NCBI GenBank assembly: GCA_004794785.1
Contig: SJOL01007707.1
Location: 1,204,505-1,268,504, forward strand
DNA from: Opisthorchis felineus
Lineage: Eukaryota; Platyhelminthes; Trematoda; Opisthorchiida; Opisthorchiidae
Direction of reading: 5' to 3'
DNA length: 64,000 nucleotides
Part shown: piece after piece, positions 1-14,700 of the stretch
How the letters are laid out: every line of letters begins with the position of its first letter
Position numbering within the stretch: position 1 is the first letter of the stretch
Notes under the pieces: model-generated
What the model was told of the DNA's origin: nothing
The model's input: the letters and a program-made list of their open reading frames with translations, nothing else
The model's database searches: none
Program-made: the position numbers and the translations under genes

Positions 1-3000
1 ATCTTCAGTTCGTACACCAAATGACCGGAGCTGAACTCCAGGTGTGGTCAAGGTTACATACTAGTGACTAGCTCGAAGAAGAAAAAATCTCGGGATCAAT
101 ACAATCATTCTGGAATGAACTAACTTGCATAATCGTGTCCGGACAGAATGAACATTGCTTAAAATGGAGTTCTGTGGATTGAAATTCGGTGGAAACTCAC
201 GGATATTCACGTTACTACAAGTAAGATAGCCAGTGCTAGGAAATAACTTATTCTGTCCGAAACACACAGTGTTCTACGCTGTGATCGGGAGAAAATTATG
301 AGCAGGAAGGCCTGAATCACCAGGTGGTATAGGGTTAATTATCCAGTACCCTTCATCAAGAAGGGAACTATACAGGATGAAGTGGGTGCATAAATCGAAC
401 AAAACAGATGTGATCAACTTCATTAAAAGCCAATTATGTCATTCGCAAAAAAGCCTTTTTCATCCTAAGACATTGAAGTCTTCAACAGACAATACTTTTT
501 CACTAAATATACGGGCAAATTTTGCACTATAATATGAAAAACACTTCAAGATCACGTAATACGCTGAGGAGTAGCGAAACGTCATCAAGACCACTTCGTC
601 TTCCCCATCGATAACTGTTCCTTGGCTGCACTCGAAGTAGATATTGTACATGGATTCAGGCACGGGTCCTGAAAAACATGAATTCTACTTTTCGATTTTT
701 ATTGGCCTTGAGATATGGGTAAAAACCTTCATAAAATTTAACTGAGAAATGGAGCGTATTTTATGGGTTTCCGCGACTCAGGGAGGAACTAGTTGTGCTT
801 ACTGAGTATCCGGAAGACGCGATGGGTGTGATCCAATGAAACTTGTCCTGTGGAAATCGTTTTTGAACGACGTTCTGCCAAAAACGCTTGGGTAACGTGT
901 TGCAAGTTTGACAGGATTACCGTGCAGCTTCTCTGTCAAAGAGTCGTAAATAAACAAAAACTGGCAGTTCAAGGATCCCTTGATTTGGAATTGAGGAGCA
1001 AGCTTTGCCAGCTGGTGTCCGGAGGTCTTCCGCGTTTGGAACACGTGGGAATGGCAAAAGCTATTTGACTGACAAGATTCTACAGGTTGAGCAGGGCCAA
1101 GTGAACAGGGAGTAATAACTGTAGAACTACGAGTAAAGGAAAGTGGTGCTTAGTTATGTAAACAATTTTTGAACCTTTTAATTATCGAGATAAGTGTCGC
1201 TTCCTAAAGTATTCGGATTTCGGACTGTCCACAGGCCATTCCAAAAACGTCTAGGGAATAATAAAGGACCACAATTTTGCTTTGATAGTTTCTTCAACGA
1301 GTGCAATCTTTGGGAAACTGATAAACGAAATTTCTGGAGAATTCAGTATACGTGTACGGTGGGACCCTGGTGAACCCTGTAATTATCAACAAAGGATGTT
1401 GCACACCCAGAGGTGTGCTTATCTGTATATTAAGTTTTATATGGCCTCCTTGGGCTTCTGTAGGTATCACTCAGCGAAATTCAACTCGGAATTTCCGTAA
1501 ATCCGGTGAACAAAGTTCGTGTGTCGAAAATATGAAAGTTGAGTGAAACCTGAGAAAATCAAGAAACACATGCATCCTTAATGGCACTGTCCCATCTCCA
1601 GTGCATAAATTGGCCAAATTGTGGTGAGCGCTCGAGTCACGGCTTGACAACTACGGTTTGGACCGTTCAACTTTTGTCTCAGCTTATATGACAGAACTTC
1701 AGAATAACTACGGACAACTACTCCCCTCATCCCTTTAAAATATATCAGACCTTGCGTCGAGAATGTGGTTCCATCTCTTCTGATTCAACGTGAGACGACC
1801 TGATGTCATAAACGCCAGTTGATTTGCTAGCGAGAAAATACGCTAATTTATGGGCTGTCATTTACAATCGTAGTGGCCTGGCTGTTGTTTATGGCATATA
1901 TCAGAAAGTAGAGGAGGCCTGCTGTGTGTCATTTTGAGCATCACAATTCCATACGCAGATCCCAGGAATGCTTCAGTTCGCAGCCCCTGATTCAGAAGTG
2001 TACCTTGTTAGTGTAAAAGAATATCCGGGCGAGTGTTACGAAGGAAGCAAAACCAGCTTGGTAGTTACCAGTACCCGAAGAAGTGTTCGTCCAAAGCCAC
2101 TTCTAGCTGCAGAACGGTTACAACAGCATGAAAAAAATCGTGCCAGCACCCGCAGGTCTGATCTTCACCAGTTGAAGAACACCAGTGCCAGAAAAGGCTG
2201 TAAACAGGGTTCGGTTACATAGTTGTAGGACTTCGACAAAGCTTAAGTAGGAACCGGAACTTAAACAGTCCGTTCAAGACAATCACTTACAGGGATAAAA
2301 TTAAAGCATTATTCTGGACAGTCGGTTTCGCTGTCCGATATGGACAAACTATTCCTTGTTAGAAACTGTTTATTAATGTCTGCACGAAGGTGATTTGCCG
2401 TCAAACGTTTGATCCAGTCCACATGATGACAGCAAATTTACAGTGGCGGTTCAATTGGTACAACGTGGTTAGACTTATGAGCCCCGAGGAAACGATGGAG
2501 AACGTAGTTCAGTATAACATACAGATGCAAAAAGCAAGTAAGCTTAAATGGGGGCTTTAAAGCTTTACTGACAGGAGGTGACAGCTATCAGCTGTGCGTC
2601 GCTAATGTTTACGACGCTAACTTCCATCAGTGGATAAGTTTCTGACCTTATACAACATTAGTTCACAACTTTTTATGCGTACATGATTGACGTTAGTAAT
2701 GTGTTAGAATTCACATGACCCAAACTTAGTCGGTTCAGAACGGTCAACATAGGTGAACGTGGCATTGTGTCAGTTTTAATGAACATCGGCACACAGTCCA
2801 CATATGAAAGTGGATTCGGATAACGTTGTGGTCAAACTCCGGTAATATATGTCTGCGATTTCGTCCATCACTACTGTCGAGTTTCTAGATACAACCTCTT
2901 TCAACCCATTCCCATTAAATTGCAACGTACATTCTTTGGACAAGCTTAAAACTCCAGTCAACTTAAACCACCTCAGTTGTCATTACTTTAATTACCACCA

Positions 3001-4420
3001 AGTAAGATTTCACTCATTTTGCCGAAGTTTCACAGAATCAGTCTATGTTTACTCTTTTTCGAAATACCATTCATTTTTGATCCCATACTTAGAATTGAGA
3101 CCTCGGATGATCAGGTTTCTTCTAAGTACTTCAGCGTTTTCATACAGTTGATGTTTCTGAGTCATTTTTTGTAAATGATTAACTGAAGTTTGAGCTTAAC
3201 TGGAAGCATGGTCACTTTTTATTCTTTAACACGGTATGAAACGAGGTTGTCCACTAAACAAAAAGACGTGTCGCCTAATTGACTTGTTAGGGGTATAATT
3301 AACCCATTAAAACGAGTGACTTATGTCAAGTCCCGGACACCGATGCACCAGAAATCAAAAGAATACGCATAGAAACGTTTATTTTAGACAGAACACGCAA
3401 AAGCTGCGAAGTTATACGTTCTATCATTCAGTTTAAAAACTCACAAGTCTACTGACTGGTGGGGACTAGTTCGAATTGACACAAACACGTACATCTACCT
3501 GGGGAATGCTACATTGGAATTCTGTTCAGCTGCCCAGTGCATCTTAACCAGTAATTTGGACTTTAAGCTAAACACTATACTCGCTATGTACAAATTTTAT
3601 TTCTGTTTATATGAATAGTTACGTTTCTTCGGTGAACATCACTATTATACTGGACTAGTCCAAATAAGGAAATCGATTTGGTATTGGCAAGAGATTCGGC
3701 TAAAACGCACCGGGATCTCTCATTTATGGTATTTTCGAACCGAATATGCTGTAAAATCCCACTTCTTGTGTCTGTTGGGATGATGTTTGAGGTATTGGTG
3801 CGTTTCAATACCATTAATAAGGTCAATGAAAACTCTGGACGAGGCATGCAGGTAAACCAAAGCTGGGTGCCCGTTAACTCTAACTTAATTTGTGATCGAG
3901 TATTTATCATATTATGTGCGCAGTTTGCTTTCCAAATACGAAATAAGCTTTGCGAAACTTCAGGATTAACCGGTGAACCCCAATACTGGTGCTAAGTCGT
4001 CCTGAGTTTGGTCAACCTTATTGTCAGTATTGAAAAGGTGATCGATTCTTATGGGGTGTTTGTTGCTTGTTGGAGGTCTTGGTTGTTTGTTGTGGAAAAT
4101 ATTTTTTATGAACAATTTGTGTGCCAAGAAACATATCTCTCTCTTTTTTCGATGACTTTATGAGCAACCTCCTAGAACGAAGACTTCTGAGATGGGAATA
4201 TATCGGACATTTCGTATGGGTATCAATCCTTGGAGACCATCAAGGCTTATTAATCACCGTATCAGTAAGTTGCTTACACAAGGTCAAAAATGAGTCAAAA
4301 ACCCACATAAGGTGCGAATCCGAAGCCACAGTACACTAAAAAAACTAGAACGTTTCAACACTCGTCGAAATAGTCTGTATTATACCTGCTGAAATACACT
4401 CACGCGCAAACTAATTTAAT
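1..4420. other. Non-coding stretch, no gene recognised
   Basis: Only short open frames (108 codons at most), on both strands and overlapping, with no domain I recognise and no convincing splice-site pairs. Around 4010-4028 an ~18-base stretch resembles the stem I arm of the hammerhead repeats described below and may be a very old copy. That match is too short to annotate separately. Confidence 0.5.
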
Positions 4421-4910
4421 TAACTTGGTCTCAGCAGAAGGCTCGAATGAATCCAAACCCAATCTCTCGCTGACGATATTTCTCAGCTACCTGTGCTGCA
4501 CAAAGGGTGCCTTATGTTTCAACTGGTACGATATTGGAGATATCGCTGTACACTGTCTTGACAGAACACACTACTCGTGAGATTGCTGAAAACGCTTCGA
4601 CAACCTGATACCGGTTTAGGATTTCTTGGGTTTCATCAGGCGACACAGTCCCCGAGTTTCCACCAAACTTATATTCTACTTGACCACCAGTCGGACGCAA
4701 TTTTCGAAACACACTTTTGCAAACTAACTTGGTTTCAACGGGAGACTCAACTAAATCCCAACTGAATCTTTCGTTTATGATATTGTGCAGTTGAATATAC
4801 CACACAAATCAAAACGTTTGGTTGAAAAAAGCGTGGGGGCCGCGTTGCATGATGAGTTCTAAGGAAGGCGAAACCGGTCGTTGGCTGTTAAAGAACTTCA
4901 AAAAACCCAG
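4421..4910. repeat. Hammerhead-ribozyme repeat locus 1 (two minus units in tandem, then an inverted plus arm)
   Basis: The same minus-strand unit starts twice, near 4421 and near 4727, a period of about 305 bp. Shared words include GAATCT..TCGTTTATGATATT and CAACTG..TGCACAAA. The first unit carries, on the minus strand around 4580-4680, a CTGATGA box followed by a decayed stem II and TAAAC where GAAAC is expected. An opposite-strand arm follows at about 4850-4890 with ATGATGA, GAAACCGGTC and GTTGGCTGT. Stem I arms are recognisable in both. At least one invariant core base is lost in each copy, so neither is likely to self-cleave. This mix of tandem and inverted units is typical of Penelope-like element terminal repeats and the small non-autonomous elements derived from them. 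Confidence 0.7.
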
Positions 4911-6080
4911 GAAAACGATCTGTATCAGCTTTGTACGCAGTAAAATGGGCTGTTTCACGGACTTCCAAATTCTTTTGTTGTTTGATCCGCAAAATCTCCG
5001 TATGGCACCAAAAGTTAATTCCTTGCAACATCTTACCTCTTCTTGAAGCTTAGAGTGTTTTTCGAATAGCAGTCATCAATGATTCAATCGGATTGCGAAG
5101 AAACCGTCCTAATCGAATAATGTCTTCTTCGTGCCGTGCATTTACCAGAAAGGTCATCATGGTAGCGGCTACCATTAGCCTGAGATAGCTCAACAAGTGA
5201 AGCTATCGACCTGAAGGCTTTTCGACTGCTCCCGTCTGGGTTTGGGCAACCTGGCGGTATGTCACTCTTTGTGCTCCCTTCAACTTGCATGGCAGCTGTG
5301 CACCGAAAGTATGCTACAGCCGAAGGTGAAAAAGGGTACTGTGATAGTTGGTAGCCGGCACCATTCGTGAGGAGGAAGAACAATTTTGAACGATCTACTA
5401 TTGTATTCGTGGTAGATTTTGTTATTCCTATTTTTTAACTGTATTCGGATCAGAATTCGACAATTTTGTGGACAGTCGTTAGTGTATCTGAATGGGATAG
5501 CTAGTGAATTCATTCTGTTCAGGGCTTCTGGGTATGGCGTGATCTGAAGTGCAGACGGTTTTGAAATGTAGTCGTCATTCAGCTGACCAAGTTAAGTGTG
5601 GTAGCTGGCACAACATCCACCCAAGCTGCTCAAAGTTTGTTTGTGTGTCTCGAACTTAGAGTAATTTGGGACAGTTTTCACGTCTTTCAGTTGTCAGCTA
5701 ACCAATACACATGCAGCTGGTGCATACTCTTTTTGTAGTCCATTGTGCGGCCAATCGGATGATGTCTCGGCAAAGATTCAGCGGAACTGTATGAAACGCC
5801 AATAAAAACTTGCCTTTGTGGTGATACTACTGATCGGATTCTGCGAGTGCACTGAACCGGTTTGCTTGAGGTCCATTGACAGCTGAAGATGGCAACAACG
5901 TACCCATTGGTCAAGTCTTGTGGATGACCTTCACCTGGTCTATCCAAACCGTTTTTTGACCAATCAGCTGCAAGGCCGAGATGTGTTGTCTGGCTGTTGA
6001 AGTGGCTACGCCATTTCAGAGGTGCACCAGCCCGGACGAACGGAAACAGATTTACGACTAATGAAATATATACAGGTAGC
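4911..6080. other. Non-coding stretch, no gene recognised
   Basis: The longest frame here is a 189-codon minus-strand frame at 5687-6256. It has no recognisable domain and runs antisense to a better exon candidate starting at 6081. I see no repeat family in this stretch. Confidence 0.4.
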
Positions 6081-6258
6081 ATGGGCAAGACCGACAAACC
6101 ACTTGACACCTCCGAAACGGAGACGAGTGAGCAACCGTGCACAAGCGATGAACTACCTCGTGCAGCATGTTCGAAGACCACGCATGCAATAGGCTCGAAG
6201 GATGCTCCAGTCGCATCGATAATGCTGACAGCTGATAGGCACCAAGGATGGCACACAG
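6081..6258 (+). CDS. Candidate coding exon ending at a strong splice donor
   Basis: An ATG at 6081 opens a 59-codon frame rich in Thr, Ser, Asp and Glu, beginning MGKTDKPLDTSETETSEQP. It runs into an excellent donor, CACAG|GTAAGT, with the exon ending at 6258. The frame is open upstream to 5928, and TACAG at 6071-6075 could be an acceptor, so it could be an internal exon instead of the first one. It ends in phase 1. The next supported exon on this strand, at 35338, needs exactly one carried base, so the phases are compatible. That would imply a ~29-kb intron and happens by chance one time in three. I recognise no domain. A long antisense frame overlaps it. Evidence rests on the donor and composition only. 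Confidence 0.25.
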
Positions 6259-9200
6259 GTAAGTTGCTCCTTATGTCGTAGGTTACTTGACTGATGTCTT
6301 ATGCAGAAATACACACTATATCTCGTCTCCAAAGTTGGAGTGGAAGTGATAGGTATTTTATTAGTTCGCATAACGTTACTCCAAATGGATAATGCCAATA
6401 AGCAGGAAGTCTCGCAGTCAGAAGCGACCTTCATTGATATCAAGTCTAATTCTAATAGAGCCTTCGCGAAATATGTCGTTTGCATTCACCTTCCGGCCTG
6501 AGCCCGTTTTGCTTACCACAGCCCACCACTTGGATGCTGGACTAACAAAGTCTTCTGTAAAATCCACTGCACGCTCCAAATTGAAGCAAATGTTTAGGCA
6601 ATTACTACTCACTGTGATTATGTTGCGCCTTGGCTGGAGCGCGTTATAATCTTGAAATATGTATCACGTGCCAATGCATTTATCCTGTTGGTTGGTCTTG
6701 GCTTGACTTGACTTGGCAGGACTTGAATTCGACGGGAAATGGTAAAACATGGCTGGGATCAAAATGCTTTCCCCTGGACTAGGTACTCAGCCACTCACAA
6801 TATTAAATTTGGCATTTGGCATTTCGTTTCCCTCGAAGTTACTAGTTTTGCTATATCTAACTGGAAAGCGGAACTGAACAACCTCGTGGGCTTCGAACCA
6901 GAGATTTTCCAAAAGACCCTTTATCATTATTTTAACTGTTGTCTTGGAATAAAGGGATGGGATCAGTGTCCTTGAGTGAAACAAATATGCCAAAAATTAA
7001 TTTTACGCTTATGCGGTTGTTGGTGGCCCGACCGAAAGAAGGAATGCTTAATCCCACTGGCAACTGCTTGAATTTAGAGGGTCTGAGGAGCTCACACCTG
7101 GACAGGTTTCCGCTTTTGACGCCCATTTCCCATTCGGGTCAACTTAGTACGTTGTTGTGGTAGTCAAGCACTGACGGCATTGTGATAGACGTTTCTGTAA
7201 AATATCTCTTGATGCTTCTTGCCTTTTTTCAGAGTACAATTGTTTTCACTGCAATAAGTTAGGTGGCTTTCAGGACCGTACGGTCAGCAGAAATATGTTA
7301 TTTGCGTAGTTTTCGGGTTAGTTTCTGTCATACTTCCAAGGTCACGTCAGACGAAGAGACCTTTCAGTGGTATTTTGTGTCATTTTGAAATGCATAAGAT
7401 CAAAGGCTAAGTCCAGTTCAATCCAATGCAGATAAGAATACAGATCCTGGCGGGAGGCATTTAAGCCCATAACACCTCTTGAGTTCGTCCACTTACAACA
7501 TTGGCTTTATGTCTACACAGTGTGTCTCCTTATAAGGCTTATAATGCTATCAAAATTTGAGCGAGTGCTTGCGGCTACAGATTGTTCTGAGTTTGCGTGT
7601 GCATGGTTAGTGAGCGACTTGCTCAAACAAGTCAGTAGAAGTCACAAAAGGGCACCAATTCAGGTTGATGCACAAGGTTGTGTGAATTGAGATTGAGCAG
7701 ACAGCATTGTTCACCAAATTCAAACTGCTCCGGTCAGTTACGCAACTCAGCAATGCGGCCTTTCATTTAGTCCGGTCAAAGAGTACTATCCACACGTTTC
7801 TCTATTAGACTCCTGCAATTTGATGATTTCTACGGCTCCTATGGTCATTTGCTATGGCACTTGTCGTAATCCCTTCTTCTCTGTTTTCCCAATTCCAAGT
7901 ATATTCCCCGTGTCTAATACACACCATTGCCGAGCCCTTCAACACTACGTGGCGCTCCCCTGATTCCTCGGCAGTCTTCTGTTCTTGCCTTCCTGGCCAA
8001 CTCGCCACTCTCCTCTCCACTCACTTCTAACTAACTGATATCACTAAATCCGTACATTCATATGACTGTACCTCTCTGTAGAGACCTTATCGGAAACAGT
8101 TGTCGGCAAAATTATCAGTTTCTACTATTTGTATTACACAACATACACACTAATGCGTCTCAGCGGAGGCCACCACCTTGAGAATTCCCGGAGGTATTTC
8201 CCTTGTTCTCATCGGTTGATAAATTTAGCACCGTTAGGTTGCAATAATTTGTTCATCTTGAAAACCCATACAGTTGAATTGCAACTCCTTCGTTTCTTGA
8301 TAAAAAATCAGTAAGCATTGAATGTGAATGAAATATATACCATTCCGAAATATTGTCTAGTCCGATAAACCAAACTGGTTGCACTGTACGAATCAGCAGA
8401 AGAAAATTACAAGTGGTTTTACTGACCAGCAGTTGCTCTTATCGCACAGCGTGCATTCGCCCACATTCGCTCCGGTTAGGTGGACAGGACAATTGTTCCC
8501 GGATCGCTGAACCTCACTTGATAACGGGACCAAGATCAAAGAGAAGCAAAACGTGTAGCAAGCGGTAAACTAAATCGAGAACAGTTTCCTGTATGACTTG
8601 GCCGCATGATATTTTGCTCATTAGTTGTTCGTTGCTTTTGTTAACTGAAGTGGCTTCGATTGGATTCGATTCCCCAAGTATCTCCAACCAACAGAAATCA
8701 GGATCCTGAGGGCACTGACTAGGGAGACGGAGTCGTCTAAAACAAATAATCTAACCATGCGTTTTGTCATCGTGTTTGGCCAGGTTACGGTTTTTCTCCC
8801 TCGTTCCTTATAAGAACCACACTCAGCACGCATAAATTGGGTACGGTACCGAATGGACATTGGAAGGGCACTCCCAAGCTATTTCAGCTAGTGTAAGGAA
8901 ACAGCCTCATTCACGATGGAACCATCAGCACTCAACACCCTCTGCCTTGCAGAAATCGTTGCTAATGCGCTGTTACCACCAGCCACGGACGATGTTCCGT
9001 AGACAAGATTTTTCAAACACAGCCGGTGAACATCATTCCTGCGAGGCCAGATTTCCAACCTATAAAATAAGGCGGTTCGTATGTAGCACAGCAACACCTT
9101 TAAGGGGAAGGCGAATTTCACATTGCTACCACCAGAGTTTCAGATTGGTGAAGACTCTGACTTTGGTGATACGTAGGAAGATGTCTCTTCTCCAACAGAT

Positions 9201-11700
9201 CCACAAGCGGTTATACAACTTCCTAGGTGGATTAAACTTCTGGCCACTCCGAGCCTGTCATATCCTAAGATGAAAGCAGACTCAAGCCCCTGTATATCCT
9301 GTAATGGTACCTTGTGTACTGTGTCGTTCCACCTTGGTTTTCAAATGATCCAAGACAGTTTGCATCACTTGGGCAGTTTTCGCAGTTGAGTTCGTTCTAA
9401 GCGGCACCGACGACTATAAGTTTCAGTACCATCCATTTTGCAAGTCATTTTCCATCAGTGAAAGAATAAGCTCGGGAAGATTTCGCGAGTTCCTGGCTGG
9501 AGCGGCAGCTTTCATCTCGATTAAACCTGGTCACCATTTTTCACTATCCTTTCGTCCACACATGTTAGGTTGGCGCGTCAAAGAATGACGTTCTGCCTAC
9601 TGCAAGCTGTTTGGTGATAGAAGACAACGTATTTCTAAGCGTTAGAGGGAGTGTGGGATCCTAATGACGATCGTGTCCTTGGGTATGTGTTCCGATAGCC
9701 AGTCAGTTATGGCGCACAGTAGTAGTCCCAGTTTGTTTCAGTTATTGTTCACAACGTAGCATTGGGACAATTTTTTCACGTCGATTGGAGCCAAAACAAA
9801 GCGTAGATATTCGTGCACAAACGAACGCACAGTTATATGCTCCACAGGAAGTTCTCTCCCTGGGTTTGTATGCATAAACTAAAATAGAGTACGACTACAT
9901 TGTCTGTCACTAGTGAAAAGGACTATGGAGTAGAAGGTGAATCAGTATCTTGCCACCATCCTAATTTTCGGCCTATTCCATTTACACCCTCATCTACAAT
10001 TCTATTTCTTATTCAGAGGCGAGTCTGTTACGACTTGTTATCCGCTCATTGCCCAATTTAGCAATTATCTCAAATGTTTTAGCCCAAAACTGACTTGATG
10101 TGACAATAGATTACCAAATGCTTAGCGACGTCCATCGATCCGTCTTCTGTAACAGATTAAATACATCGGTAATCCATGCAGCAATCTAGGGTAAGAAAAC
10201 AAATATTGCCGTGAATAGAGGCTGTATTGTTGGATATTAGTTGATTTCTTTTAGAAAGAGTGTATTGACACGCGTTTATGACAAGCACATAACTTGGCAC
10301 GATACCAGTCGGGTGTGGTTTCATGTGGGAGGTCACATCTTACTGATCAATGAGAAAGCATGTGACTCCAAGGCAGTTTTTTGCATCAATATTGCTTTCG
10401 TGTTCAAACAAGGATAAGTCCAAGTACAGGAAGGTCAACATTCCAGGCCAACTCGTTGATCGAAAGAGTTTACCAACTTACCGGTCGAGTTTATTGAGCG
10501 GGCTTTGTGTTCACACTCAGATCATGAACTGTAACATGATTTGTACCTGACTGTTCTCTAGCGAATAAGCAAAGAGTATCTAAACATGTGTGAGTATATT
10601 CCAGGTATTACTTTGTCGAAGCTTGCAGTTGTCTTGCGTCTATGGCACCAGCCGATTTTCAATCAGCAACGGACTAGGAGTACCCATAGCTCCATTATCA
10701 TTTAGACCATTTGTTTGTTCAGGTCCTTTGGGTTTCTATATCAATTATGCACTGAATAACCGACACCCCGATATATAGATATTTGCGAAAAAAGTATACA
10801 CCGTACACCTATTTTCATCCATCTGGAAGGCTTAACTTAACTTTATCTCTTGGTAGTCGTTACCCTTACAATGAATTTAAAGTTTCGAATGAAAGAGGGG
10901 CAGTTCCTCTGTGATGGAACTTGCCTATGGTAATCTTATTTCCAGTGCTTTCTAAAGTACCTATTGGCTGCTGGAGTACGGTAAACTTCACTGCACGGAT
11001 TTTGAATCCGGCTAGTTTTTGGGGAAGAGTTTTGTGCCGTGGAGGCCTCTATGGTGGTTTCAATTGAGGTTTCATCCTGACATAGAGATTAGTCCATGTT
11101 GGGAAGCTAAGGAACACTTTGTTTCATCCTTTTTGGTAAATGGCAGCGACACACATCGTATAGACCTCTTGGCAATTTGATTTAGCGACTCTATGGTTTA
11201 GAGTTGAGCATTTTGACGCTCAACTAGGTGTGACTGATTGGCACTCAAACAGTATCTAGCCCCATCATCTTTCAATCACTTAGCTGACCCCAGGTGATCT
11301 GGTGCTACTAGGCTTTGTGAGTGAAAACTTATCAGATGAATAGTCTACACAAATCGCTGGTGCAAATCGTCCAAGAGATTCGAGAGGTGATCGTAAACAG
11401 GTGCATAACTCAGTGTTTATCGGATTTTCAACGTTTCCGATTTTCAGAATGACCCTACTTGTAAGATAAAATCCCAAGTAACACTTCACAATTTCCTCAT
11501 CACATCGGCGGTGCTCATGGTGCAAAGTAGCGGCAGATCTTTTAAAATATACCAGTTCCAAACCGGACTGCACGGTAGCTGCGTGAAGCAATAATGATAA
11601 TGGTTCAGCTGTAACACCCCTTCAGTGCCTAGCTGCTATGCCACCCGAAGGGAGCACGAGGGCCTAGATACTGCCACATCGTCTGAACCTAGACAAGAGA
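6259..11700. other. Non-coding stretch, no gene recognised
   Basis: Short frames only. The 137-codon plus-strand frame at 8860-9273 and the purine-rich 71-codon minus-strand frame at 7805-8020 have no recognisable motif or splice context. Simple low-complexity wording (repeated CTTGACTTGA) occurs at about 6690-6725. Confidence 0.45.
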
Positions 11701-11785
11701 AGTCGAGATGCAGAGATCGGGTTTAGACCACGGACCTTTCTGTCAGTAAGTTTGCGCCTTAATCACTAAGCCATCTCGAGCTTTC
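11700..11785 (-). repeat. tRNA-like SINE head or tRNA pseudogene
   Basis: Read on the minus strand, bases 11772-11756 give TGGCTTAGTGATTAAGG, a good RNA polymerase III A box (TGGCNNAGTGG type). About 28 bases further on, 11728-11718 gives GGTCTAAACCC, a degenerate B box. A GAGAT...ATCTC pairing closes the ends. The A-to-B spacing fits an internal type 2 promoter, and the AGTGATTAAGGCG wording resembles Leu/Ser-type tRNAs. The cloverleaf is incomplete, so this is more likely a SINE head than a working tRNA. Confidence 0.45.
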
Positions 11786-14700
11786 TCAGTGAGATGGCCT
11801 TAGCCGCGCATACCATCTCGTACGGGGAACTTATTGTTGCGCCTTGTATAGGCCTCACGGATATAAAAGTTGGGTAAAATAAGAAATATCCGTGTATGAA
11901 GACAGAGGCATGCACATGACCTCCAAAGTTTGTTGAAATGTTTGCACTACTTCTTTCCTTTAGAATGCTGAACTCATTTGTCCTGCGTGAGATAATCGTA
12001 ATGAAGCGAGGTGCCAGCCATGCCTTGATCCCACCTCTTCTAGACTGTCTATGCTATGGTCGTTCGCAGAGGGTATTCATGGTTGAATATTGTTTGGACA
12101 CCTGTGCGATATCTCCCAAAAAAAATCAGCGGAAATTTGCAGGTTAATTGTACTCCGCCTGATCATCGCTACTAAAAGCAACCAAGATTTTCTAATCTTC
12201 AACAGTGCATTGGTATTATACGGGGCGAGAGCCTATGCCGTTCTTTTGTTTTGATTCAGCTAAGATTTCTCTTGTTCTTTATATACTTCCCCAGCCTCAG
12301 AGCAGTGTTTTGAATCACCAGACCTGATACCGGCACTGGACTACCATTTCAACCACCCGGGTTCGAACCCCATATAAACCCTTCCAAATTGGCTGCTGCT
12401 CTCCGTCTGGATAATCCGCACACATATCGTTTCAGAACTAGGGACTAAAAGCCTTCACTTTTTTCCTTGAACCTCGGATTGTAGTACATATCGAAATCGC
12501 ACTGAGATAGATGCAAAATAGTTCCAAGCCTCTTTATTTCGTCGGCTTTCTGCCTTTTTTCACTGTATTTCGAGCATTCTGTATATGTGGTGTATCGTAA
12601 TGGAGAAGGTTTAGAAGGAGCCTTTCCAATATTCCTTTGCAGTCCTCTACACCATTTCATTTTTCTGTCACATTGACAATTAGGTCCTGCTAGCTTCATA
12701 AAGCATAACTTGAAATAGGCCAATCACAGCGGAGTATGCGTTTAGCATCTAATTTTCAGATTCACCCCGTTGGCCTTAAGCCTAATTTACTGGTCAACGA
12801 TAGCTCCAGCTTGTATCCATGTCGAGCCTGATATTGTCTGAACTGATTTCAGCAGAGTGGAGTAAAAACAAGAAGTGTAACAGCTCTTTCAGATCTGTAC
12901 ATTGTTTGATACATACGTAGATTTTAGGCATTCACCCTATCCAGAGTTCAAACGTGATATCAGGCGGAAAAGAACCTGACAGGTGTACTAGTGTGGGTGA
13001 AGAATTGCATTGGAATCAAGCTTGGATATGAAATTTATGGTCGTTTTCCTTGGCTCTGAGTGTTGAACTAGTGGTTGTTGTAGAGTTTTAAGGGATATGG
13101 CTTTTAAATTTCAACAAACATCACCACCATTAGGTGATTGGTCGATACAAGGATAGGTAAGAGCAGGGGTAGAGTATGGGTCATAATGTTTGGTTTGTGT
13201 TAAAGAATGCATTCTCCACATCATCATCATTCAAGGCAAAACTCTAACTTTATGTGCACAGCTTACCCATAACTCAACATCGGGATTAGATTCGGTGAAC
13301 CTACTTGAGTGCGACCTATCAGAACTTGATTACGATAAGTCCAACGCTCTCTGGTTAATCGTGTGTATTGGTAAAGTATCGGCTAGGCCATCGTGCATTC
13401 TAGGATCTTCGCTTGCATAGAGGCATTCGGTAATTAGGAGCTATACTTTATACTAGTGTGATCCTTACTAGTACGTATGACAGCCACTTAAGTGTATGCT
13501 TGGAAGAGTCCTAACCGAAAAGAAGAGCGGCTTGTCTGTTTCGTCGTGGTTTATAACTTACGATCAGGAGAAAAACGGGATGAAAACAAATGCCGCGCCA
13601 ACCTCATTGTGTTGTATCCTATAGAGGAGAAGGAATCGAATGCAACTAAACACAACAATAAGAGATATCTATGGGTAGTCGTTAACTTGTACTTTTCCGA
13701 GTGTCTCTTCCCAGGTATTTTCATTGGAAGACAGTTGAAGGTCTTAAAAACGGCAAGGTTGACCCAAAAGACCGGTTACAACAGTTGGAATGATATCAGC
13801 TACGAATTTTCTCTTGTAAAATTGAGTAGTAAATATGGTAGTTACTGAGATTTATTCTATGAACAAAAAGCGCAGCATTCACCGTTTTCGAGCAGCTCCA
13901 TCAGTGGTCGCTTGTGAGCAAGATGTCTAGTACAGATTACAGTCAAACGTCACACTACAACTTTCTTACACCGATTATGTGAGCCCTTATGCAAAACAGT
14001 CGGGTACAGCTGCGAAGCTTGACTGCGTTGTTCATCGTCGTCCCTGGCACTTCATTTTCATCTACTTGATCAAACTTATCAGCATTGTCTTGTCAATGCT
14101 CTATTGCTGCTTCCCCATTGTGAGAGGTTACCCAACTTGCTTATGGACACGGTAAAGACTTGGAACCAAACTGCCTTAACTGTCGCGACGTACTTATTCA
14201 GTGGTGTACTTGATTGGGTTAGAAGGATTCCAGTACACGAAGGTTGGAATTCATTTTATTCACCTGTGAGGCTGTTTTCTGTCGTATATGAAACGGTCCA
14301 AGCACAGTAAACGATTTTGTCGCTTTTAAGCTAAAGGTCATCTGTGACTACTATAACTTGTGAAACAATTACGACATGAACTTTAGTGTAGAATAAATGG
14401 CTCTATTTTTGTTTCCCATCCAGTTGACGGCCGCTCACGGAGGCCAATATTTTTTAGCCAATTTCTTATCCACTCATCTTTGTAATCCATCATGGACTCA
14501 TTTCCGTAGGTTATGCAGACGAGTAGAGGCCATAACTCCCTAGTTTATCCATCGTTGAGAGTGTCTGCTGCTCAACCATAAAACGACCGACAGGAGTACA
14601 GAAATTGCCTCTTGTTCCGGTCTGGAAAGTCTCCACAGGTTTTAGGACAGGTTAAATTTTGGGATAATAGGAAGTCGCGGATTTATCCCGATGTAAATAT

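Noticed and set aside
5687..6256. 189-codon minus-strand frame
   Set aside because: No domain, no splice context, and it opposes a frame that ends in a strong donor. A frame this long is not rare by chance in 64 kb.
12340..12385. GGTTCGAACCC, a perfect B-box-like palindrome
   Set aside because: No A box at suitable spacing on either strand; insufficient for a tRNA or SINE call.
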